DNA of 49,066 bases from Pseudomonadota bacterium (GTDB taxonomy: Bacteria; Pseudomonadota; Alphaproteobacteria; Rhizobiales; Hyphomicrobiaceae): contig JAFECH010000352.1 of NCBI GenBank assembly GCA_018242255.1, positions 1 through 49,066 on the forward strand. Direction: 5' to 3'. The notes under the pieces are model-generated. The model did no database searches. It worked only from the letters and a program-made list of their open reading frames with translations, and had not been told where the DNA came from. Of this stretch, positions 43,280 through 49,066 are shown piece after piece (positions within the stretch are counted from its first letter, which is position 1; each line of letters starts with the position of its first letter). Both the position numbers and the translations under genes were made by a program.

Positions 43280-44281
43280 ATGTCCGGCCTTAACCAAAGT
43301 AATGCGACCGTGCAAAAGCCGCCCCTTAAGATCCTTCTTGCTGCGCCCCGCGGCTTCTGTGCCGGCGTTGATCGCGCAATTCAAATTGTAGAACAGGCTT
43401 TGACGAAATTCGGCGCCCCCGTCTACGTCCGTCATGAGATCGTACACAACCGTTATGTTGTTGATTCCCTGCGGGCGAAAGGCGCCGTTTTTGTGAAAGA
43501 GCTGGATGAGATTCCAGATACCGAACAGCCCGTGATCTTTTCAGCACACGGTGTGAGCAAGGCGATCCCTGCTGCCGCGCGCAGCCGTAATATGTTCGTC
43601 GTGGATGCGACGTGTCCGCTGGTTTCGAAAGTTCACATGGAAACAGCGCGACACCACGAGCAGGGCCGCGAGATCATTCTGGTCGGTCACGCGGGACATC
43701 CCGAGGTGGTCGGCACGCTCGGGCAACTCCCGCAAGGCGCGATAACGCTCATCGAATCGGTCGAGGACGCGCAATCGTTCACGCCGAAAGACGCATCAAA
43801 TCTGGCTTATGTCACGCAGACGACACTTTCGCTCGATGACACCGCCGATATCGTCGCCGTGCTGAAGGAGCGTTTTCCCGACATCGGCGGCCCGGTGAAG
43901 GAAGACATCTGCTACGCGACGACGAACCGTCAGAACGCCGTTAAAGCGCTCGCTCCCCAGATTGACGGTCTGATCGTCGTCGGAGGTCCGAAAAGCTCGA
44001 ACTCGCTGCGACTCGTGGAAGTCGCATCGCGCGCCGGTTGTCGCTTTTCATTCCTTGTCGAACGGGCAGCCGACATTCCCTGGGACAAGCTCGAAGGCGC
44101 AGAAACCGTCGGCATCACGGCGGGCGCGTCGGCGCCGGAAGTCATCGTCGAAGAAGTGGTCGAAGCGTTCCGCGATCGCTATGATGTGACGATCGATGTC
44201 GTCACGACACTCGAGGAGCGCGTTGTCTTCAATGTGCCGCGTGAGGTCCGGGTCGCCCGCGCTCCGGCTGAACAGCACTAG
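43280..44281 (+). CDS. ispH: 4-hydroxy-3-methylbut-2-enyl diphosphate reductase
   Basis: A 333-residue iron-sulfur enzyme, the last step of the MEP pathway, making IPP and DMAPP. The three cluster cysteines are visible: Cys27 ([12 protein letters not shown]), Cys112 ([12 protein letters not shown]) and Cys211 ([11 protein letters not shown]). The catalytic Glu/Thr/His segments ([27 protein letters not shown]) are also intact. ATG 43280 was chosen by homology; its ribosome binding site spacing is long. thrB starts 22 bp downstream, so the two are co-transcribed. Confidence 0.96.
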   Translation: MSGLNQSNATVQKPPLKILLAAPRGFCAGVDRAIQIVEQALTKFGAPVYVRHEIVHNRYVVDSLRAKGAVFVKELDEIPDTEQPVIFSAHGVSKAIPAAARSRNMFVVDATCPLVSKVHMETARHHEQGREIILVGHAGHPEVVGTLGQLPQGAITLIESVEDAQSFTPKDASNLAYVTQTTLSLDDTADIVAVLKERFPDIGGPVKEDICYATTNRQNAVKALAPQIDGLIVVGGPKSSNSLRLVEVASRAGCRFSFLVERAADIPWDKLEGAETVGITAGASAPEVIVEEVVEAFRDRYDVTIDVVTTLEERVVFNVPREVRVARAPAEQH

Positions 44282-44303
44282 CTCCCATTCGGCGCACAGG
44301 AAC

Positions 44304-45275
44304 ATGGCGGTCTATACGGAAGTCAGCGACGACGAGCTTGCGCGCTTTATCGCCGAGTATGATCTCGGGACTCTGCTTTCATTCAAAGGCATCGCGGAAG
44401 GCGTTGAGAACACCAACTATCTGTTGCACACGACGGGCGGCACGTTCGTCCTGACGCTTTACGAAAAGCGTGTCGACGTCGCCGATCTGCCGTTCTTCCT
44501 CGGCCTCATGGAACATCTGTGTGCGCGCGGCGTAACGTGCCCGTTGCCGGTTCGTGACCGCAGAGGCAAAATTCTCAACGAGCTTGCCGGACGCAATGCG
44601 GCAATCATCACTTTCCTTGAGGGCGTATGGCCAAAGCGGCCGAAGGTCGAGCATTGTCTCGAACTCGGCAAAGCGCTGGCGCGCATGCACTTGGCGGGCG
44701 AAGACTTTCCCTTGCACCGCGCCAACGCTTTGGGACTTTCGGGCTGGCTGCCGCTCTACGATAAATTCTCGGCGCGGACGGAAGAGATCTGTCCAGGCCT
44801 TGGTGCGTTGATCGCGACGGAGCTGCGCTTCCTTCAAGACAACTGGCCGACGGGCCTGCCGCATGGCGTGATTCACGCGGATCTGTTTCCCGACAACGTC
44901 TTCTTCCTCGATGAAAAACTTTCCGGGATCATCGATTTCTATTTCGCGTGCGACGATGCACTGGCTTACGACATCGCGGTCTGCCTCAACGCCTGGTGCT
45001 TCGATGCGTCGTCAGCATTCGAACCGGCAAAAGGTGCCGCGCTGCTGAAAGGCTACGACAGCGTTCGCTCCCTCACCGATCGCGAGCGGGACGCGATGCC
45101 TATTTTAGCGCGCGGCGCGGCGATGCGTTTCTTGTTGACGCGCAGCTACGACTGGCTCAACACGCCGAAAGACGCGCTCGTGGCGCGCAAGGACCCTGCC
45201 GACTATGTCCGGCGACTCGAATTCCACCAATCGGTCGGAAGCATCGCAGACTATGCACCGCAATTGATTTCATGA
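44304..45275 (+). CDS. thrB: homoserine kinase (aminoglycoside-kinase-fold type)
   Basis: A 323-residue kinase that phosphorylates homoserine on the way to threonine. It is the type with a choline/aminoglycoside kinase fold, not the GHMP type. The catalytic loop is [13 protein letters not shown] and the metal-binding Asp follows in [10 protein letters not shown]; the N-terminus ([32 protein letters not shown]) is diagnostic in Alphaproteobacteria. AGGA lies just before the ATG. Its stop overlaps the rnhA start by 4 nt (ATGA). Confidence 0.95.
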   Translation: MAVYTEVSDDELARFIAEYDLGTLLSFKGIAEGVENTNYLLHTTGGTFVLTLYEKRVDVADLPFFLGLMEHLCARGVTCPLPVRDRRGKILNELAGRNAAIITFLEGVWPKRPKVEHCLELGKALARMHLAGEDFPLHRANALGLSGWLPLYDKFSARTEEICPGLGALIATELRFLQDNWPTGLPHGVIHADLFPDNVFFLDEKLSGIIDFYFACDDALAYDIAVCLNAWCFDASSAFEPAKGAALLKGYDSVRSLTDRERDAMPILARGAAMRFLLTRSYDWLNTPKDALVARKDPADYVRRLEFHQSVGSIADYAPQLIS

Positions 45276-45760
45276 CAGACGAACAACGACCGAAAGTTCA
45301 AATCTACAGCGACGGCGCCTGCTCGGGGAATCCTGGGCCCGGTGGATGGGGCGCCATTTTGATTTCCGGCTCACACCGCAAGGAGATCAACGGCGGCGAG
45401 AAGCTGACGACGAACAATCGCATGGAGCTGAAGGGCGCGATCTCGGCGCTTGAAGCGCTCAAGCGAAAAAGCGATGTCGATCTCTGGACCGACAGCAACT
45501 ACGTGCGTCAGGGCATCACGGCGTGGATTCACGGATGGAAGAAGAACGGCTGGAAAACAGCCGACAAAAAGCCCGTCAAGAACGCAGAGCTTTGGCAGGA
45601 ACTCGACGCGCTACGCGCCAAGCATCACGTCACGTGGCATTGGCTGAAAGGCCACGCGGGACATCCGGAAAACGAGCGCGCCGACGAATTGGCGCGCCTC
45701 GCCATGGCGCCGTTCAAACGCGGGGGAGCCGCCAAGCTCCCCGCTGACGATTTAGATTGA
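45272..45760 (+). CDS. rnhA: ribonuclease HI
   Basis: A 162-residue enzyme that cuts RNA in RNA-DNA hybrids (R-loops, Okazaki primers). All four metal-binding acids are seen: Asp14 ([17 protein letters not shown]), Glu52 (NNRMELKGA), Asp74 (LWTDSNYV) and Asp138 (NERADELA). The basic handle ([14 protein letters not shown]) is present. Translation is coupled to thrB by the 4-nt overlap. The 3' end overlaps the convergent peroxiredoxin gene by 9 bp. Confidence 0.97.
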   Translation: MTDEQRPKVQIYSDGACSGNPGPGGWGAILISGSHRKEINGGEKLTTNNRMELKGAISALEALKRKSDVDLWTDSNYVRQGITAWIHGWKKNGWKTADKKPVKNAELWQELDALRAKHHVTWHWLKGHAGHPENERADELARLAMAPFKRGGAAKLPADDLD

Positions 45761-46249
45761 GCGGTCGATCATCGAGCACAGCGTTGCGGCACTCGATTTA
45801 TCCGCGACGGGCGGTGAATCCTCGACGTTCAGAACTTTGACGACTCCGTCGTCGACCAGCATGGCGTAGCGCTTCGACCGTAGGCCCAGACCGAAGTTCG
45901 AAAGGTCGATTTCGAGGCCGATTGCCTTGGCGAAATCACCTGAGCCGTCAGCAAGCATTTCGATCTTGCCGGTCGCGTCCATGTCCTTCGCCCAGTTCGT
46001 CAGCACGAAGACGTCATTCACGGCGGTGCAGGCAATCGTGTCGATGCCCTTCGCCTTCAACTCATCGACGCGATAGACAAAGCCCGGCATGTGGCTCTTG
46101 CTGCACGTCGGCGTATAGGCGCCCGGAACCGCGAACATCGCGACCTTCTTGCCGGCAAAAATCTCACTCACTGTTTTCGGCGCAGGGCCGTCAGGCCCCA
46201 TCACGGTGAATTTTCCGTCCGGCAGGCGATCTCCGACCTTCAGCGTCAT
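45752..46249 (-). CDS. peroxiredoxin (Prx5-like)
   Basis: A 165-residue thiol peroxidase. The peroxidatic Cys49 is in [17 protein letters not shown], the PxxxTxxC motif of the Prx5/atypical 2-Cys group. Further cysteines ([18 protein letters not shown]) may act as resolving residues. It reduces H2O2 and alkyl hydroperoxides using glutaredoxin or thioredoxin. ATG 46249 has GAGGA 6 nt upstream, better than the upstream ATG at 46270. Confidence 0.92.
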   Translation of the reverse strand: MTLKVGDRLPDGKFTVMGPDGPAPKTVSEIFAGKKVAMFAVPGAYTPTCSKSHMPGFVYRVDELKAKGIDTIACTAVNDVFVLTNWAKDMDATGKIEMLADGSGDFAKAIGLEIDLSNFGLGLRSKRYAMLVDDGVVKVLNVEDSPPVADKSSAATLCSMIDRSI

Positions 46250-46306
46250 GACATTTCCTCTGCGTTTCAAGCCTCGTCGGCCAATCTTCTATGTAGACCG
46301 GAAGCC

Positions 46307-47134
46307 TTACTTCTCAAGGACAATCGTCGTCTCTGACTGACCCTTGGCATCGATCATCGTGACCGTCAGCGGCTTGCCTTTGAGATCCTTGATGTTGACA
46401 CCATCCGTCAAATCGACCTCGAAGACGGCCTTACCGGATTGATCGGCGGCGCGTTTTGGCAGCGGAACGTAAATCCCTCCCGGCCCTTCGACGAAGGCGT
46501 CGGCGGTCTTGGGCTCAGAGCTGGCAATATCGAGAACGAGCTTCGGCTTCCCTGCGCTGTCGTTTAGGTGCCAGGATGACAGGGTCGGGTCGATGCCAGA
46601 TCGCGCCGTCTTGTCAGGCACACGCGCGAGGCTTGCCGCCAGCTCGGCAGAGGGTCCGACGTCCGGCGGAATGGTCAGTTGCAGCTCGGCTTCGGCAGGA
46701 ATGCAGATGTCCTTACAGATGCCATATTGGACTTTGCCTCGAAGCGTGACGGGCTTGCTCGGGTCTTTCGGCGTCACCAGGACCGGAAACAGCACGGCGT
46801 TCTTATAGCCGACGACGTCGCCTGCCTTGTCGTGAATGCGGTGCGGCGCCGGATAGAGAACCGTTGCCGAGGCGAGATTATCGGAGCCGGTCCAATCGAA
46901 ATCGGGCGGGACGCCACCGGCATCCCCGGGTGTGCGCCAATAGGTTTTCCAGCCGCCGGGCATAGAAATGTCCAATCCGGCGTAGAGCGCGGTCTTGCCA
47001 TCTCGGGAAGCGTGTCCGGCAATCAGGCGCGCCTGATTGTCCATGCCGCGAAACCAGTCCGAGGCGACCGGTCCGGCATCGCTAAATGCCACCGTGCCAC
47101 TCAACAGAAGAAATGCCAAAGCCAGTCTGATCAC
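46307..47134 (-). CDS. DsbD N-terminal-domain-like periplasmic protein
   Basis: A 275-residue exported protein similar to the N-terminal (alpha) domain of DsbD. A signal peptide (LALAFLLLSGTVAFSDA) is followed by an immunoglobulin-like region with the redox-type pair CKDIC (YGICKDICIPAEAEL). The eight-helix membrane domain and thioredoxin domain of full DsbD are absent, so it cannot carry electrons across the membrane alone; in Rhizobiales such stand-alone proteins exist. GTG start at 47134 with GGAAAG 10 nt upstream. It lies between the peroxiredoxin and the divergent algH gene, so it may deliver reducing power to periplasmic thiols; that is inference. Confidence 0.85.
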   Translation of the reverse strand: MIRLALAFLLLSGTVAFSDAGPVASDWFRGMDNQARLIAGHASRDGKTALYAGLDISMPGGWKTYWRTPGDAGGVPPDFDWTGSDNLASATVLYPAPHRIHDKAGDVVGYKNAVLFPVLVTPKDPSKPVTLRGKVQYGICKDICIPAEAELQLTIPPDVGPSAELAASLARVPDKTARSGIDPTLSSWHLNDSAGKPKLVLDIASSEPKTADAFVEGPGGIYVPLPKRAADQSGKAVFEVDLTDGVNIKDLKGKPLTVTMIDAKGQSETTIVLEK

Positions 47135-47308
47135 GCTCTATCGCTTTCCAATGCTTAATTCATTGTCATGTCGGCCCGAACCGGGGTCTCGATCGACCCC
47201 ACGAGCCCTTATATGCGGCTGGATCGCCTCTCGTTACAGATCCCGGTGCTGCTTTGCTGGACTTTAAGGATCTTCACGCCGCCGTTGTATGAGGTTAGTC
47301 TCGTCGAT

Positions 47309-47926
47309 ATGAAGGTCAGCCGACAGTTGAGCCCAGATGACGGCTCAGAGATCAAGCTCGAAGGCCAGCTCCTCATCGCTATGCCGTCGATGACGGACAA
47401 GCGTTTCCAGCGCTCGGTCATTTACATGTGCGCCCATTCTGCGGAAGGCGCGATGGGGCTGATTATCAATCAACGCGCCAACCATATCACAGCGCCTGAT
47501 CTACTCGAGAGGCTCGGTATTTCGCCGCGTGATCCCGACGACGAGATTACAAGCGAGGTGCTGTCGCTTCCGATCCAGGTCGGTGGGCCCGTTGAGACCG
47601 GGCGCGGGTTCGTGCTGCACAGCTCCGATTATTTCTCGGAGGATTCGACGCTCGCGATCGAACAGGGCGTCTGCCTGACGGCGACGATCGACATTCTGAA
47701 AGCTATTGCGCAGGGACGAGGACCGGAGCGGGCGCTGCTGGCGCTCGGCTATGCGGGCTGGTCGCCGGGGCAGCTTGAGACCGAGCTGCAGGCCAATGGC
47801 TGGCTACATTGCCCGGCCGATCCCGACATCATTTTCGATGACGACCTAGAGAGCAAATATTCGCGGGCGTTGGCCAAGATCGGCATCGATCTTTCGCATC
47901 TCGTCAGCGACGCCGGACACGCCTAA
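47309..47926 (+). CDS. algH: AlgH/YqgE (DUF179) family protein
   Basis: A 205-residue protein of the UPF0301 family. The signature [37 protein letters not shown] is followed by [16 protein letters not shown] and [17 protein letters not shown]. Reported to affect alginate gene expression in Pseudomonas, but its molecular role is unknown. ATG 47309 is where similarity begins. It is divergent from the DsbD-like gene and converges on the proline-rich gene. Confidence 0.92.
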   Translation: MKVSRQLSPDDGSEIKLEGQLLIAMPSMTDKRFQRSVIYMCAHSAEGAMGLIINQRANHITAPDLLERLGISPRDPDDEITSEVLSLPIQVGGPVETGRGFVLHSSDYFSEDSTLAIEQGVCLTATIDILKAIAQGRGPERALLALGYAGWSPGQLETELQANGWLHCPADPDIIFDDDLESKYSRALAKIGIDLSHLVSDAGHA

Positions 47927-47960
47927 GCGCGCCGCATCTGCCATATCCGATCTTGATCGT

Positions 47961-49066
47961 TTAAACGCCGGCGGAGCCGACCTTCGACGGCTTCTTCGTC
48001 TCTCTGGACGCGCCGTCCCCTGATGCCGGCGCGCCGCCGGTGTTGCCATTGCCTGGCAGCGGTGTACCGGCGAGACGGGCGAGGCTCTGGGCAATCGACG
48101 GCGGCAGAGTCGAGAAATCAGGCTGCGTCGACGGCTGAGAAGGGAATCCCGAGGCGTTGCCGTTGCCAGGCAGCGGCGGCGGTGCCGTGGGCGGAATGAT
48201 GGTTGGCGTATCACTGCGCAGCGAAGCAGGAATTGGCGTTCCAGACCGCGGCGATGGCGCCGGCGGCGCCGACTGCGACGGAGCGGATGGCGCGCCAGGG
48301 GACGGCGCCGGAGAAGCGCTGGCTCGCGCCAGAGCCTCGGCGAGCGGCGAAACGATATTGTTGCCGGATTCCTCCTGGTGCTTGCGATCGGGCGCTTGGC
48401 GGGACGATGGCGGTACCGGCGCCATGGGCGGTGCCTGCCGGTTCGAAGCCTGAGGCGACATCGAAGGCGGCGGAATGGTCTGTGGCGGCGGTACAAGAGG
48501 CCCGCCGGGAGCCGGCGGACCGGCGTCGGCGAATCTGGGCGGCGCTGCCGTTCGCGTCTGGGGCGATTGCGTAACCGTGCCCCCGCCGCGATTCATCAGG
48601 GGATTCGGCGGAACCGGCGCCAATGGCGAGAGCGTCGGCGGCGCGGTAACCGGATCGGGATTGCGCGAAGGTGCATCGGCGGCGGCCGGCGGCTTGCCAG
48701 AACCGTTCAAAGCGCCGTTGAGAGCGGCAACGGTTGCCGGAGCGATGCCGTTCACGCCCTTCGCCGGCGGCTTGGCGGCTGCGGGAGCGACCGGTCTCTG
48801 CCGCTGCCGCACGACCGATCCTGACGGCAGAGCCGCCGGTTTCGTCGCGGGCGAACCGGCCGTGGCCGGGACTGCGGCGGGATTGGCGGTCTTGGGATCC
48901 TGCGGCGGCGCTTTTGCCGACGCCGTAATGAGCTTTGTCGACTTCTTCGTCGTGTCCTTGCCGGGCGTTTTCGCCTTCGGCCGGAAGAAGCCGCGCGGCT
49001 GCAGCTTGCGCTCGGAACGCCGGACCATTTTCAAAAGCTGCGAGACGGCGCGTTCGGCGATCGGCT
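47961..49066 (-). CDS. proline-rich protein, 5' end outside the window
   Basis: The reading frame is open to the window edge, so this is the C-terminal part (at least 368 residues) of a longer protein. In-frame residues before the first possible start read AERAVSQLLK, consistent with a coding continuation rather than a start. From about 49000 to 47961 the sequence is Pro/Ala/Gly/Ser-rich and low complexity, with repeated LPGNGN (twice) and PPAP-type runs. I cannot assign a function; the upstream domain would decide it. Repetitive coding DNA like this often varies in length between strains. Confidence 0.7.
   Translation of the reverse strand, partial: PIAERAVSQLLKMVRRSERKLQPRGFFRPKAKTPGKDTTKKSTKLITASAKAPPQDPKTANPAAVPATAGSPATKPAALPSGSVVRQRQRPVAPAAAKPPAKGVNGIAPATVAALNGALNGSGKPPAAADAPSRNPDPVTAPPTLSPLAPVPPNPLMNRGGGTVTQSPQTRTAAPPRFADAGPPAPGGPLVPPPQTIPPPSMSPQASNRQAPPMAPVPPSSRQAPDRKHQEESGNNIVSPLAEALARASASPAPSPGAPSAPSQSAPPAPSPRSGTPIPASLRSDTPTIIPPTAPPPLPGNGNASGFPSQPSTQPDFSTLPPSIAQSLARLAGTPLPGNGNTGGAPASGDGASRETKKPSKVGSAGV

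Overview
The window looks like a chromosomal segment of an alphaproteobacterium of the order Hyphomicrobiales (Rhizobiales), most likely Hyphomicrobium or a close relative. This rests on gene content and order, not on a search: a CcrM-type GANTC methyltransferase next to rnhB, the mutY / DUF721 (DciA) / DsbA-like / smc block, an Fo-only ATP synthase operon with both b and b' subunits, the glyQ / S49 peptidase / tRNA methyltransferase / DUF2007 / polyprenyl synthase block, and a GC-rich composition with several TTG starts. I see no rRNA, tRNA, CRISPR array, integrase, transposase or phage gene. The region is mainly core chromosome.

Layout. 1-7.0 kb: a small secreted protein, a UGT-type glycosyltransferase, purN, a stand-alone cytochrome P450 closed by a strong terminator, a 65-residue small ORF, a DctA-type transporter, then a DinB-family protein and ndk on the minus strand. 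7.6-12 kb: a GYF-domain membrane protein, a DUF3147 membrane protein, an ABC-F ATPase and a small membrane protein; then a REP/BIME-like repeat. 12-18.3 kb (all minus): glyS, a small proline-rich membrane protein, glyQ, a small membrane protein, an SppA-like S49 peptidase, a TrmN6-like methyltransferase and a DUF2007 protein. 18.3-29.6 kb: polyprenyl diphosphate synthase, ispE, a large TPR protein, ETF:ubiquinone oxidoreductase, a family-4-like uracil-DNA glycosylase, moaB, a family 2 glycosyltransferase, a PA0069-type radical SAM protein, rnhB and ccrM. 29.9-39.5 kb: a PAS-GGDEF-EAL protein, mutY, dciA-like, two tandem DsbA-like thioredoxin-fold proteins (one soluble, one a lipoprotein), smc and a small membrane protein. 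39.6-42.4 kb: a consensus promoter, atpI-atpB-atpE-atpF'-atpF, and a terminator. 42.4-49 kb: an uncharacterised lipoprotein, ispH, thrB, rnhA, a peroxiredoxin, a DsbD-N-like periplasmic protein, an AlgH/YqgE protein and the end of a proline-rich protein that runs off the window.

How the genes fit together. Isoprenoid supply (ispE, ispH, polyprenyl synthase) feeds the quinone used by ETF-QO and the respiratory chain that powers the Fo/F1 ATP synthase. Genome maintenance is strongly represented (mutY, UDG, rnhA, rnhB, smc, DciA-like, ccrM). Envelope redox chemistry appears three times (two DsbA-like proteins, one DsbD-N-like protein). I found no convincing new multi-gene system. The best leads are small: an overlapping out-of-frame ORF and GANTC sites in the ccrM leader, a membrane-protein gene plus three serial hairpins inside the glyQ-glyS operon, a uracil-DNA glycosylase lacking two of the usual four Fe-S cysteines, and a lone P450.
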